Assembly: GCA_027924025.1 (NCBI GenBank)
Contig: AP026970.1
Location: forward strand, 1,014,501 to 1,078,500
DNA length: 64,000 nt
Origin: Comamonadaceae bacterium OS-4
Lineage (GTDB): Bacteria > Pseudomonadota > Gammaproteobacteria > Burkholderiales > Burkholderiaceae_C
Reading direction: 5' to 3'
The notes under the pieces are model-generated. The model searched no databases and had not been told where the DNA came from. It saw nothing but the letters and a program-made list of their open reading frames with translations. Positions 44,767-55,400 of the stretch are shown here, piece by piece (position 1 is the stretch's first letter; each line of letters opens with the position of its first letter). The position numbers and the translations under genes were made by a program.

Positions 44767-45729
44767 TCACGCCAAGCTGAGGGCTTGGCTGCCGAGCTGC
44801 AACAAATAGAAGTGGTTCAGCGGTGTGCGCACCGCCACCGAGGGCAGGGCGGAGCGGATTCGCGGCGGCGCATTGCCTGTGGCGTGCAGTCGCGGGACCG
44901 TATGAAACTCGCCACTGGGTTTGCCAATGACCACCACGAAAGGCTCATTGGTCTTACCGCTGCGCCGTACCACCACCGCGAGTTCATCGTTCTCCAGGCG
45001 CACATAGGTGCCGGGCGGGCACAGGCCCACCGAGCGCACCAGCGCCTGCCCGATTTCGTCGACCCCTGCAGTCGCCCGCGCCATTACCGAGCGGGCAGAT
45101 TCAATCGCGCTGCGCCCAGTACGAGACGCGCGCGGGCTGATCATGGCCGCATACCGGTCCACGACCTTCAAAATCCGGGTTAACAGTAGGGTGCGGTGGG
45201 TTTCGTCGCCGGTGTTGCGGTCTACCGCATCGTCATGGTGGCTGGACACGATTTCTAGCCATGCGTCGTCCGACACCCCCAAGTTCGCCAGCATCATGGC
45301 GCCCTTGATCGGGTGTGCGCGGATGGCGTCTTGCTGGGCCTGGTTGGGCCGCTCGGTTTGGGTAGCCAACTGGTCTTGCAAGGCGGTCATGGCCACATTC
45401 ATGGTGAGCGCCGCGTGAACCAGGCTGTTGCGTTCAGCCGGCGGCAGCTTCAGTTCGGTGCCCACCATGTGGCACAAAACTGCACAGACCAGCGCGTGCG
45501 AGGCGCTGTACCCCACCGGGGAATTGCTGGCCAGTTGAAACAGCAGGTACAGGCCCACATCCGGGTCGCGCTGCAGCAGGCCCTGCATCCACCGGTCGTA
45601 TTGCACCACCCGGTAGGCAAACTGCTGTGTGGTTGCGGGGCTGCCCAAAATGACGCCCAAGCCGGATTCCAGGTCAGACCATTGGCCCAACAAGTCTTCG
45701 TAAGCGTTTTCGTCTCGCACAACTGCCAT
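44767..45729 (-). CDS. HD-domain protein with degenerate HD-GYP site
   Basis: 320 aa. Central HD-like domain: GYSASHALVCAVLCHMVG, AHPIKGAMMLANLGVSDDAWLEIVSSHHDD and LLLTRILKVVDRYAAMISPRA. The positions that carry HDIGK in HD-GYP phosphodiesterases read VHAALTMNVAMTALQDQ, so the metal site is incomplete and cyclic-di-GMP hydrolysis is doubtful. ATG 45729 is used; the in-frame TTG at 45738 would run into the retropepsin gene. Last gene of the yajQ-retropepsin-HD operon; the neighbouring cyclic-di-GMP-binding YajQ makes a nucleotide-signalling role plausible. Confidence 0.8.
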   Translation of the reverse strand: MAVVRDENAYEDLLGQWSDLESGLGVILGSPATTQQFAYRVVQYDRWMQGLLQRDPDVGLYLLFQLASNSPVGYSASHALVCAVLCHMVGTELKLPPAERNSLVHAALTMNVAMTALQDQLATQTERPNQAQQDAIRAHPIKGAMMLANLGVSDDAWLEIVSSHHDDAVDRNTGDETHRTLLLTRILKVVDRYAAMISPRASRTGRSAIESARSVMARATAGVDEIGQALVRSVGLCPPGTYVRLENDELAVVVRRSGKTNEPFVVVIGKPSGEFHTVPRLHATGNAPPRIRSALPSVAVRTPLNHFYLLQLGSQALSLA

Positions 45730-45734
45730 CCGGT

Positions 45735-46379
45735 TCAAAAGCGCCTGTCTAAAACCATCTGATCGTTGGTCCGGTTCATCTGGAAACGGCCCAAAAAACT
45801 ATTGCCCAGCAGCACATAAGGCATGGACACCGGCGACACGATGGCATCCACACCGCTCACCATCACATCGCCCAAGCGCACGCTGTCCAGCGTCAGGCGC
45901 CAGCCTTGCACCACACCGTTGGCGGTGCTCATTTGCACACGGTCTCCGTTTTGGTATTTCAGGCCTATGCGTTCGGCTTCCGCCACGCCCATCGAAACGG
46001 CTGTGGCACCGGTGTCCACCATAAAGCGGACCACACGGTTGTTGATCTGCCCTTCGCTGACGAAGTGCCCGCCAGGGCCTGCCGTCAACACCACGCGCGA
46101 ACCGCTGATTTGCTGGCCTGCCCCAGTGCCCACGCTCGCTGGCGCATCGCCAACCCGGAGGGACATTTTTTTGCCGGCAACCTCGACCACGACCGTGTCG
46201 CCCTGCATGGACACCACTTTGACACCCATGTGGGTGGCCCCCAGGGCCACACTTTTGGGAAAGTCGCCATCCACAATCAGCAGCACCTTGTCGCCCAGCG
46301 TTCCGTTAACGGCGACCGTCTGGCCCCAGACAGCGGGGGCCAGCAACAGGGCAAACAGAAAGCGGGCGGCGGTGCGCAT
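45735..46379 (-). CDS. Retropepsin-like aspartic protease (TIGR02281-type)
   Basis: 214 aa. Signal peptide ([19 protein letters not shown]), then a single aspartic-protease domain with the active-site triplet in RFMVDTGATAVSMGVAEAERIGL and a C-terminal VLLGNSFLGRF. One D-T-G per chain implies dimerisation. Probably periplasmic. Start overlaps the yajQ stop by one base (TGATG). Confidence 0.9.
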   Translation of the reverse strand: MRTAARFLFALLLAPAVWGQTVAVNGTLGDKVLLIVDGDFPKSVALGATHMGVKVVSMQGDTVVVEVAGKKMSLRVGDAPASVGTGAGQQISGSRVVLTAGPGGHFVSEGQINNRVVRFMVDTGATAVSMGVAEAERIGLKYQNGDRVQMSTANGVVQGWRLTLDSVRLGDVMVSGVDAIVSPVSMPYVLLGNSFLGRFQMNRTNDQMVLDRRF

Positions 46380-46864
46380 CAGTCGCGGAAATTGTCGAAG
46401 GTCAGGGGGATATCGGTCACATCTTTGCGGATCAGCGCCATGGCGGCCTGCAGGTCGTCGCGCTTGGCGCCGGTAATGCGCACTTTTTCTTCCTGAATGG
46501 CAGCCTGCACCTTCAGTTTGCTGTCCTTCATCAGGCGCTGAATCTTCTTGGCCAATTCGGATTCGATGCCGTTGCGCACCTTGATCACCACCTTGACCTT
46601 GTCGCCACCCATTTTCTGGACATCGCCACGGTCCAGGAAGCGCACATCGACTTCCTGCTTGGTGAGTTTGTTGCGCAACACGTCTTCGATCTGGTCGAGT
46701 TGGAACTCGGCATCCCCGATCAGGGTGATTTCCTTGTCCTTGATTTCGATCTTGGCGGCTGTGCCTTTGAAGTCAAAGCGGGTGCCGATTTCTTTGGCAG
46801 TGTTTTCTACGCCGTTCTTGACCTTGACCAAGTCGGCTTCGCATACGGTATCAAATGAGGGCAT
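46379..46864 (-). CDS. yajQ: YajQ family nucleotide-binding protein
   Basis: 161 aa, full family length: [65 protein letters not shown] and [28 protein letters not shown]. Members bind cyclic-di-GMP (Xanthomonas XC_3703) or RNA. Divergent from murB, 38 bp apart. Confidence 0.95.
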   Translation of the reverse strand: MPSFDTVCEADLVKVKNGVENTAKEIGTRFDFKGTAAKIEIKDKEITLIGDAEFQLDQIEDVLRNKLTKQEVDVRFLDRGDVQKMGGDKVKVVIKVRNGIESELAKKIQRLMKDSKLKVQAAIQEEKVRITGAKRDDLQAAMALIRKDVTDIPLTFDNFRD

Positions 46865-46902
46865 GGGGCTCGCTCTAAAAAATGCAATGAGACAATCCGA
46901 GG

Positions 46903-47973
46903 ATGTTAGTCGAGAAAAACATTCCCCTGCAGGCGTTCAACACCTTCCGCATTGTGGCCAAGGCCCAGGCGCTGGCCCGAATCACCAGTGAAGCCGACGT
47001 CCACCAACTGTTGGCCGATCCTGAGTGGGCCGCTGTGCCCAAGTTTGTGCTGGGGGGCGGCAGCAATATTGTGCTGACCGGCGACGTCAAACCCCTGGTG
47101 CTGAAAGTCGAGGTTCGTGGGCTCAAGGTCGTGGGCGAAACGGCCAAGTCAGTCATTGTGGAAGCTGGCGCTGGCGAAAACTGGCACGACTTCGTCACCT
47201 GGACGCTGGACCAGAACTTGCCGGGCATGGAAAACATGGCCCTGATCCCCGGCACCGTGGGCGCCTCGCCAGTGCAAAACGTGGGCGCTTATGGCGTGGA
47301 GTTGCAAGACCGCTTTGACTCGCTGGACGCCATCGACCTGCTGACCGGCCAGGTTTTCACACTGAACGCCGCGCAATGCGCATTTGGCTACCGCGACTCG
47401 GTGTTCAAACACGCCAGCAGCGGCGAGGCCGACCTGCACCTCCCCCTGGGTCTGAAAGACCGCGCCTTGATTTTGCGGGTGCGCTTTGCCCTGCCCAAGG
47501 CCTGGAAGCCGGTGCTGGGCTATGCCGATATCGAGCGCAAGATGGCCGAACACGGCGTAACCGAGCCCACCGCCCGCCAGATCTACGACTGGGTGTGCGA
47601 GGTGCGCCGCGCCAAGCTGCCGGACCCTGCCGTCATCGGCAACGCGGGCAGTTTCTTCAAAAACCCCACGGTCACCGCCGAGCAGTGCGAAGACATAATT
47701 GCCCGCGACCCCAAGGTCGTGCACTACCGGCTGGACAACGGCTCGGTCAAGCTGGCTGCCGGCTGGCTGATCGACTCGTGCGGCTGGAAAGGCAAATCGG
47801 TGGGCCAAGCGGGTGTGTACGAAAAGCAGGCGCTGGTGCTGGTGAACCGCGGCGCCGGGGTGGACGGCAACGGCGCCACTGGCGGCGAAGTCATGACGCT
47901 CGCCAAAGCCATTCAGACCAGTGTGTACGAGCGTTTCGGCATCCTGCTGGAGCCGGAGCCGGTGGTGATCTAA
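46903..47973 (+). CDS. murB: UDP-N-acetylenolpyruvoylglucosamine reductase MurB
   Basis: 356 aa, type I. FAD-dependent reduction forming UDP-MurNAc for peptidoglycan. FAD-binding [14 protein letters not shown] and [23 protein letters not shown], catalytic Ser in NAGSFFKNP, and C-terminal Glu in PEPVVI. Starts [17 protein letters not shown]. Confidence 0.97.
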   Translation: MLVEKNIPLQAFNTFRIVAKAQALARITSEADVHQLLADPEWAAVPKFVLGGGSNIVLTGDVKPLVLKVEVRGLKVVGETAKSVIVEAGAGENWHDFVTWTLDQNLPGMENMALIPGTVGASPVQNVGAYGVELQDRFDSLDAIDLLTGQVFTLNAAQCAFGYRDSVFKHASSGEADLHLPLGLKDRALILRVRFALPKAWKPVLGYADIERKMAEHGVTEPTARQIYDWVCEVRRAKLPDPAVIGNAGSFFKNPTVTAEQCEDIIARDPKVVHYRLDNGSVKLAAGWLIDSCGWKGKSVGQAGVYEKQALVLVNRGAGVDGNGATGGEVMTLAKAIQTSVYERFGILLEPEPVVI

Positions 47974-48018
47974 ACCCCTGTCTTGCAGTCAGGAGCGCTT
48001 AGGGGCTACCCTGTCTGC

Positions 48019-48984
48019 ATGAAAAACATATTTGTTCTCGGTGGCACCGGCTTTGTCGGGCGCCACGTGGTCCAGAAACTGGTCAAACAGGGCTACACCG
48101 TCACGGTGGCCACACGGCGCGCCGTCAACGCGCGCGAGCTGCAAACCCTGCCCACGGTCACGGTGGCGGAGCTCAATGTCCATGAGCCCGTGGCCTTGCA
48201 GCAGGCGCTGGCCGGGCACGATGCGGTGGTGAACCTGGTGGCCATCCTGCATGGCACCGAGGCTGCTTTCCAAAAGGTGCATGTGGACTTGCCCGCCAAC
48301 TTGGCCCGTGCCGCGGTGGCGGCCGGTGTGCCGCGCGTGGTGCACATCAGCGCGCTGGGCGCCAACCCGCAGCAGCCCGATGCTGCGCCTTCGCGCTACC
48401 TGCGCAGCAAGTCGCGTGGCGAGTTGGCCCTGAGCCACCCGGCCTTGGCCGTGTCGGTGCTGCGCCCCAGCGTCATTTTTGGTGCGGAAGACAAGTTTTT
48501 GAACATGTTTGCCAAGCTCCAGCAAGTGTTCCCCTTCATGCCGCTGGCGGGCGCCCATGCGCGCTTTCAGCCAGTGTGGGTGGAAGACGTCGCCACTGCC
48601 GTGGTGCGGCTGGTACAGGCTCGCGCAGCTGCAGGGGCGACCGGCGTATGGGAGGCCTGTGGCCCTCAGGTCTATACCCTGGGCGCGCTGGTGCAGGGCG
48701 CTGGCGTGTGGGCCGGCATTGCGGAAGGGCGTGGCCGCCCGGTGATCCCCCTGCCCGAATGGGCGGGGCGCCTGCAAGCCGCCATGATGCAGCTCGCCCC
48801 CGGCGAGCCGCTCATGAGCGGTGACAACCTCGACTCGATGAAAGTGGACAACGTGGCCACTGGCATCGAGGCGGGTTTGTCCGATCTAGGTATTCAAGCC
48901 GCTGCGCTCGAGCCTGTTGCCATGGACTACCTGCAACGCGGCCTGCCGGGCCACGGCTTGCTAGGGCTGCGCCGCAGGGTTTGA
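48019..48984 (+). CDS. NAD(P)-binding Rossmann protein, complex I NDUFA9-like
   Basis: 321 aa atypical short-chain dehydrogenase. Dinucleotide motif VLGGTGFVGRHVVQKL at the N-terminus, VVNLVAILHG, HISALGANPQQPDAAPSRYLRSKSRGE and LRPSVIFGAEDKFLNMFAKL. Bacterial members annotated as NDUFA9-like have uncertain roles in quinone or lipid metabolism. ATG 48019 starts directly at the Rossmann fold. Its 3' end overlaps the convergent hybrid kinase gene by 24 bp. Confidence 0.88.
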   Translation: MKNIFVLGGTGFVGRHVVQKLVKQGYTVTVATRRAVNARELQTLPTVTVAELNVHEPVALQQALAGHDAVVNLVAILHGTEAAFQKVHVDLPANLARAAVAAGVPRVVHISALGANPQQPDAAPSRYLRSKSRGELALSHPALAVSVLRPSVIFGAEDKFLNMFAKLQQVFPFMPLAGAHARFQPVWVEDVATAVVRLVQARAAAGATGVWEACGPQVYTLGALVQGAGVWAGIAEGRGRPVIPLPEWAGRLQAAMMQLAPGEPLMSGDNLDSMKVDNVATGIEAGLSDLGIQAAALEPVAMDYLQRGLPGHGLLGLRRRV

Positions 48985-50898
48985 GGCTGATGGCAGGGCT
49001 GCCGGGGCCACAGCGAGGCATTTCTGCATCGCTGCTTGCAGCTGGCCGATTTGCACCGGCTTGGTGACAAAGTCGTTCACGCCAGCGGCCATGGCTTGCT
49101 CTTTGGCGTCGTTCATCACGTCTGCTGTCAGCACAATGATGGGCACCTGCCCCATCGGGCCCGGCATCGCGCGGATGATGCGGGTGGCGGTCAGCCCGTC
49201 CATCACGGGCATGTGCACATCCATCAGCACCAGGTCAAAGACCTCGCGCTGTGCGGCATCCACGGCAATCTGGCCGTTCTCGCAAAAAGTGGCCTTGCAG
49301 CCCATTTTGTCGAGCAGGATGCCCACAAACTTGCGGTTCACCGGGTGGTCTTCAGCCACTAGCACCCGCAGTGCTTCCAGGGGTGCAGCAGTGCCCGGCG
49401 CAGCTACCGGTGCGTCAGTGGCCGGCGCATGGGCAGCCGTAGTGGCAGGCAAGGGCTTGAAAAGCGTCTGAATGGCTACTGACATGCCCGCGTTGGGCGG
49501 GGCCGGGCAGGTGGTGAATGGCAGGTGCAAGGTGAACACCGAGCCTTTGCCCGGGGTGCTCTCTACCTCAATGGCGCCGCCCATCATGCGGGCCAGCGTC
49601 TGCGAAATCTCCAACCCCAGGCCCGTGCCCCCGAACTTGCGGGCCAGCCCGCCGTCCACCTGGTAAAAGCGCTGAAACAGGCGAGACAGCACATGGTCGT
49701 CCATGCCGATGCCGGTGTCTTCCACCAGGAAGGCCAAGCCCGTGTTGCCGTCGGTGCGCGGGCGGGGCACGATGGTCAGCGTCACACCGCCATGCTCGGT
49801 GAACTTGAGTGCGTTGCTGACCAGGTTGAACAAAATCTGCTTCAGGCGAGTGGCGTCGGCCAGCACCCAGGGCGGCAGGTCCGCTTGCACCACGATAGAA
49901 AACTTCAGCTGCTTTTCTACGGCCAGCGGGTTCATGAGCGCATTCACTTCGCTCAACAGCGCGGCCAGGTGCACGGGCTCGGGGTTCACCGTCATCTTGC
50001 CGGCTTCCAGCGCCGAGACATCCAAAATATCGTTCAGCAACGTCAGCAAGTGGTTCGCTGACCCCTTGGCGGTCTTGATGTAGTCCACCTGCACAGGGGT
50101 GAGCGGCGTGCTCTCCAGCAAACTCATCATGCCCAGCATCCCGTTAAAGGGGGTGCGCAGCTCGTGGCTCATATTGGCCAGGAACTGGCTTTTGCCGCGG
50201 TTGGCGGCCTCCGCGCGGAAATGGGCTTCGCGCAGCTCGTGGGTCAGGTCTTCCAGGGCTTGGCGCTCTTGTTCCTGGCGGCGTTGGCGCAAGGCCAGCG
50301 CGCCTGCAGCCACCAGCAAAAACAGCAGCTGTGCCAACGTGAGTCGGATGATCTCGTCGTTTTGCTGCAGCATCGTCTTGTCCTGGCTCTCCAGCAAGGC
50401 CGCCACTTCGGAGTTGGCCGCAAGGCTCAAGGCCTGAACATCCACCCCGATAGTGTTGAACGCCACCAGCAAGGTTGCCAGGTCTTTTTTGTTCAGTGGT
50501 TTGGCTGCCATCACCTTGTCTGCATGGGCAATCAGGTCGTCCAGGTGGGGCATGGCGGCCTGGTATTCGGCCCGGTGGGTGATCAGCTCGGTGGTCGGGT
50601 TTTCGCGCAGCAGGCTCAGGCGGCTCAAAAACAGGTCGTAGCGCAGGGTCAGGTTGTCGGCATCCGGGGCGCCGGGGCGGATCACGGTGGCCTCTAGCGT
50701 TTGGCGGAAGCGCAAAAACTCCCGTTCAAACTGGAACACCAGCGCGGTCACCGAGTCTGCCCGCAGGTCGTTGGCCCGCTCAATCGCCCGCTTCTGGGTG
50801 ATCTGCAGACCCAGCAAAACAGCCATGGCCACCGCCAACACACCCGTGCCGACAGCAAGCCACAGCAGGTAGCGCTTGTTTTTGCCGGAGCCGTTCAA
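48961..50898 (-). CDS. Hybrid sensor histidine kinase/receiver
   Basis: 645 aa. TM1 about 10-31, periplasmic helical domain, TM2 about 185-203, HisKA with H245 (ANMSHELRTPFNGMLGMMSLL), HATPase (LFNLVSNALKFTEHGG, VEDTGIGM, GTGLGLEISQTL) and a C-terminal receiver with D560 (LVLMDVHMPVMDG), no Hpt. The kinase core and even the His position match the hybrid kinase at 23204, a clear paralogue. It follows a SUOX-fold periplasmic protein gene by 9 bp, a probable sensing partner. Confidence 0.94.
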   Translation of the reverse strand: MNGSGKNKRYLLWLAVGTGVLAVAMAVLLGLQITQKRAIERANDLRADSVTALVFQFEREFLRFRQTLEATVIRPGAPDADNLTLRYDLFLSRLSLLRENPTTELITHRAEYQAAMPHLDDLIAHADKVMAAKPLNKKDLATLLVAFNTIGVDVQALSLAANSEVAALLESQDKTMLQQNDEIIRLTLAQLLFLLVAAGALALRQRRQEQERQALEDLTHELREAHFRAEAANRGKSQFLANMSHELRTPFNGMLGMMSLLESTPLTPVQVDYIKTAKGSANHLLTLLNDILDVSALEAGKMTVNPEPVHLAALLSEVNALMNPLAVEKQLKFSIVVQADLPPWVLADATRLKQILFNLVSNALKFTEHGGVTLTIVPRPRTDGNTGLAFLVEDTGIGMDDHVLSRLFQRFYQVDGGLARKFGGTGLGLEISQTLARMMGGAIEVESTPGKGSVFTLHLPFTTCPAPPNAGMSVAIQTLFKPLPATTAAHAPATDAPVAAPGTAAPLEALRVLVAEDHPVNRKFVGILLDKMGCKATFCENGQIAVDAAQREVFDLVLMDVHMPVMDGLTATRIIRAMPGPMGQVPIIVLTADVMNDAKEQAMAAGVNDFVTKPVQIGQLQAAMQKCLAVAPAALPSASNPAAQP

Positions 50899-50907
50899 CG
50901 GGTGCCC

Positions 50908-51414
50908 TTAATCCACAGCAATCGACTTCAATTGCCAAGCCGAGCGCTCGTAATACACGTTGGAGCGCAGCTCGGCCTTGGTGTCAAACGGGTAGACGAT
51001 GAACAGCGGCCCCTTGGTGCGCACCGGGATGGCCTGGTCGTTCATCTGGTGGGCCACGATCACGTCAAACTTGGCGGCGTCGTCAAAAGGAATACTGGTC
51101 TGGTAGTCGTTCAGAGCCGCGGCTTTGAGTGTGGTGCCGCTGGCTTTGGCCGCAGCCAGCACGTCGCGCAGCAAGGGGCCTTTGAATTTGATGGGGTTTT
51201 TGTCCCACGGCGTTTTGGTGCTGAAGGTCTGCTGGGGCAGCTTTTCCAACATGGCCAAATCGAACGCTGCGCCTTCTGCACTGTTCTTGTCAGCCACTTT
51301 GCCGGTGATGGTCAAGATCACCTTGCCCTTGGCGGGCTCCAAGGCGTGAGCAGCCGGCAGGGCTGCCATCCATACCAAAGCTGCGGCAATGAGGGGGCGT
51401 CTGGCAATAGTCAT
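50908..51414 (-). CDS. Periplasmic SUOX-fold (molybdopterin-oxidoreductase-like) protein
   Basis: 168 aa. Signal peptide MTIARRPLIAAALVWMAALPAAHA, then a domain resembling Oxidored_molyb: ITGKVAD, FDLAMLEKLPQQTFSTKTPW, FKGPLLRDVLAAAKASGTTLKAAALNDYQTSIPFDD and GPLFIVYPFD. It lacks the conserved cofactor-binding Cys region of sulfite oxidases, so enzymatic activity is unlikely. Operon partner of the hybrid kinase; a ligand- or redox-sensing accessory is inferred. Confidence 0.82.
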   Translation of the reverse strand: MTIARRPLIAAALVWMAALPAAHALEPAKGKVILTITGKVADKNSAEGAAFDLAMLEKLPQQTFSTKTPWDKNPIKFKGPLLRDVLAAAKASGTTLKAAALNDYQTSIPFDDAAKFDVIVAHQMNDQAIPVRTKGPLFIVYPFDTKAELRSNVYYERSAWQLKSIAVD

Positions 51415-51909
51415 CCTGAAACTCCTTGTATGAATGGGTGGACGAAGTGTAATCCACTAGTTGTATGTTTTTCAATCAAATCGGCAACTTTGGTGGATTT
51501 GCAACTTGTGGTGCGACTGACAGGGGCAGAGCTCGATTTATTTCTCCGCCCTAAGAGCAGGTGCTCTCTGTATTTACTATGTTTTTGATAGCTGATTGCA
51601 CCTATTCCATCGCCGCTACGGATGAATTTTGCATGTGGGCGATGGCTTAATGCGCGAAATCGTTGCCGAACTGGCACGCGGAGCTGCAAGGTCCATATTG
51701 AGCGCCTGATGTCTTCGTCTTTTCAAGCTAATTGCAGACTAAGTCGGCGTTATTTGTGCGAACGCCGGTTATGAAGTCAGCCACTTTTAGTGAAGAATCA
51801 CTTTACTCACTGTCTTCATTTGGTCCGGGGGCTGCCGAGCGCTTACATAGCTTGAGCACACAGGCGCCCGTAGTCATAGGCAGCTCTACACGGGCTGTGC
51901 GCTGCATAG
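51415..51909. other. Gene-poor stretch without supported genes
   Basis: About 500 bp with uneven base composition. Apart from one dispersed-repeat copy I see only short frames without start context or family resemblance. It probably holds the promoter for the SUOX-hybrid kinase operon at its left end and decayed sequence elsewhere. Confidence 0.5.
51575..51618 (+). repeat. Dispersed repeat, intergenic copy
   Basis: TACTAT, AT-rich loop, ATAGCTGATTGCACC, 8 nt, GCCGCTA. Matches both arms with several substitutions. Confidence 0.5.
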
Positions 51910-52092
51910 GCTCTCGGCACGGCTAGGCATGCCCTTGACTTTAATTATTGGGAGTTCGTCCGCCGTCAAGTTCTCGATGAGTTCGGGCAAATCCGGCAGT
52001 TCCTACACGTACTTCCCCCTTTTGATGTGCAAGTGAAAGGCCGGAGTGCCTTCGAGTCAGTTGATGAAGCGTTTATTGACGATATTGATTAG
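51910..52092 (+). pseudogene. 3' remnant of an unidentified gene
   Basis: An open frame without start codon, from just after a TAG at 51907-51909 to TAG at 52090-52092, about 60 codons. It reads protein-like, with FNYWEFVRRQVLDEFGQIRQ and an acidic end ESVDEAFIDDID. The 5' part seems lost. No family recognised; it could also be spurious. Confidence 0.35.
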
Positions 52093-52094
52093 GC

Positions 52095-52847
52095 TTATTG
52101 CGCCGTCCCGCGAAGAACAGTAACGTATCCCATTGCCATCTGCTCCGAGGGAGCAACGTTATAAAGTTGATCAGGCAAAACATCAAACGCAAGATCTAGA
52201 ATTTCTTCAAATGCAGCCTTTGGTACTTGGGAGGAATGCTGAAATTGCTCCCGAACTTTTGCTTTTCTTTCCTCAATCGGGCCATCGGAATTAATCCAAC
52301 CGCCAAGTTCCTTAGTACCGTGAACCCCAAATTTATAACGGACACCGAGTCCTGTTCGAGTGCCACCAGCAAGAATTGCAAACGTACATGCTGACGTACA
52401 TTGCGATGTAAATTTTTGTCGGCTGGATACTCCATCGGTAACATATGTATCGCTGACACATGTATTTAAACCGTTGCTTTTGATGTAACGCGCCACTTCG
52501 CTTGCCTCTTTCATGCGACCACCAGGTGAGTCGAAACAAATAAGCGTAGTTTCTGGATTCGCTGATCTCATTGCATCAAGGGTCTTGGAAAATTTCTTTC
52601 CAGAGCCCGCGGAGAATGAGCCGGAAACAATGTATGCATTCAAACACTCGGTTAATTCTTGAGTGCAAGCCTTTCCTAGCCGGATTTCAAATCCACGCCC
52701 CGGTTTGGCATAGCCTAAGAGTTGGCTAGTTAGTTCAACAGTGGGCGGAACTGGCAAATAGACGGCGAGCGGATATAACACCAACCAAGCAATTAAAGCC
52801 AGCATGACATAAGCTACCGCAGTACATACAATCTTCGAAGTTTTCAT
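52095..52847 (-). CDS. Membrane-anchored ClpP/crotonase-like protein
   Basis: 250 aa. One N-terminal membrane helix (about 8-31), then a periplasmic domain. TTLICFDSPGGRMKEASEVARYIKSNGLNTCVSD and SQCTSACTFAILAGGTRTGLGVRYKFGVHG match the layout of predicted ClpP-like (COG3904-type) periplasmic proteins, where the Ser in the CxSACT segment takes the nucleophile position. Four Cys may form disulphides. Composition is AT-richer than the flanking genes, suggesting an acquired gene. Confidence 0.72.
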   Translation of the reverse strand: MKTSKIVCTAVAYVMLALIAWLVLYPLAVYLPVPPTVELTSQLLGYAKPGRGFEIRLGKACTQELTECLNAYIVSGSFSAGSGKKFSKTLDAMRSANPETTLICFDSPGGRMKEASEVARYIKSNGLNTCVSDTYVTDGVSSRQKFTSQCTSACTFAILAGGTRTGLGVRYKFGVHGTKELGGWINSDGPIEERKAKVREQFQHSSQVPKAAFEEILDLAFDVLPDQLYNVAPSEQMAMGYVTVLRGTAQ

Positions 52848-53120
52848 TTCTATTTGATCCTCTGAGGCCTGTTGTTGGTGGACTGTTCATGCACGCCAGT
52901 ATTAGGGCGCTGGGCAGCGTTTCGTGGGTTCCGGTAGCCGATAGTTTTTTATTAAAGGTATTTTTTGCCATGCTAGGACCCTATTATCAATTTTTGATTG
53001 GTAATAATCATTAAATCGCTCACGTTCGGTTCATAGTTGCAACTACCGTAAATATGAGACTGCTGGGTAATTGATGGTCAATACTGGGTTGGTGTTGGAA
53101 AATTACATAATCACAAAAAA
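52848..53120. other. Intergenic region without supported genes
   Basis: About 270 bp, AT-rich, upstream of the ClpP-like gene and downstream of argG. Presumably contains the ClpP-like gene's promoter. A 78-codon minus-strand frame reading into that gene's 5' end has no coding support. Confidence 0.45.
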
Positions 53121-53152
53121 GCCCGCCAAGCTCTCACTTGGCGGGCTTTTTT
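53121..53152. terminator. Rho-independent terminator of argG
   Basis: Perfect 10-bp stem GCCCGCCAAG (53121-53130) and CTTGGCGGGC (53137-53146), 6-nt loop, with A-tract on one side and T-tract on the other, so it can work in both directions. It lies 14 bp past the argG stop. Confidence 0.9.
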
Positions 53153-53165
53153 ATGCTGAGCCGGC

Positions 53166-54560
<1,395 letters not shown>

Positions 54561-54600
54561 GTAAATCGCTCTGCGGATGAACCGGTAAGGAAGCCGCTAA

Positions 54601-54927
54601 TCAACCAAAGTGGCAGATGTAGTGGTAAGCCTCAAAGCCTTCAGTCACGCGGATCTGGAACTTGGCGTTGCCGGGCACATTGAATTTGTCGCCTTCGCCG
54701 CTGGTGACCCACACGTCAGAGCCGTCGAGCTTGTAGTCGCAGCTGCCGCCCACGCATTCCATGATTTCTGGTGCGCCGGTGTTGAAGGTGAGGGTGGCGG
54801 GCAGGATGACGCCGACCGACTTTTTGGTGCCGTCAGCCAGGGTGAAGCCGTGGCTCACGCACTTGCCGTCGAAGTACACATTGGCTTTGGTGGTGACGGA
54901 AACGTTGTCAAAGTGGGTCGTGGTCAT
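54601..54927 (-). CDS. ppnP: Pyrimidine/purine nucleoside phosphorylase PpnP
   Basis: 108 aa cupin-fold protein of the YaiE/DUF1255 family: NVYFDGKCVSHGFTLADGTKKSVGVILP, FNTGAPEIMECVGGSCDYKL and IRVTEGFEAYHYICHFG. Catalyses phosphorolysis of a broad range of nucleosides. ATG 54927 starts the family domain; upstream codons are unrelated. Confidence 0.94.
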   Translation of the reverse strand: MTTTHFDNVSVTTKANVYFDGKCVSHGFTLADGTKKSVGVILPATLTFNTGAPEIMECVGGSCDYKLDGSDVWVTSGEGDKFNVPGNAKFQIRVTEGFEAYHYICHFG

Positions 54928-55001
54928 GGTCAAACGTGGAAAAGTAAAGAGAAGAGGGCGGTGCCCCACGCGCCCAAGCGCAGCAGAGCAAAGGCGAGAT
55001 T

Positions 55002-55352
55002 TTAGGCCACCCGGGCTTGAAAAGCCGCGTCCGAGAAGCCCACGGTCACGGTGCCGTCGGCCCACACCACCACTGGGCGCTTGATGACGCTGGCATTCGC
55101 CAGCATGAGCTGGGCGGCCGAGGTGGCATCCACCACGGCGGCCTGGGTGGACTCGTCCAGCTTGCGCCAGGTGGTGCCTTTGCGGTTCACCAGCGTTTCC
55201 CAGCCCACGGCGCGTATCCAGCCGGGCAGCAGGTCGGCGGGCACGCCCTGCTTTTTGAAATCATGAAACTCGTGGGTGACATGGTGCTCGGTCAGCCAGG
55301 TGCGGGCCTTTTTTACCGTGTCGCAGTTGGGGATGCCGTAAAGAATGGTCAT
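55002..55352 (-). CDS. ArsC/Spx-family protein (YffB-like)
   Basis: 116 aa thioredoxin-fold protein with a single Cys in YGIPNCDTVKKARTWL, then FHDFKKQGVPADLLPGWI, LVNRKGTTWRKLD and IKRPVVVWADG. Related to arsenate reductase but closest to YffB, which may use glutathione. Divergent from folC. Confidence 0.92.
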   Translation of the reverse strand: MTILYGIPNCDTVKKARTWLTEHHVTHEFHDFKKQGVPADLLPGWIRAVGWETLVNRKGTTWRKLDESTQAAVVDATSAAQLMLANASVIKRPVVVWADGTVTVGFSDAAFQARVA

Positions 55353-55400
55353 CCCTCTATTGTGGCAGTGCATTGCCGGTGGGCGACAATGGCGCCCGCT

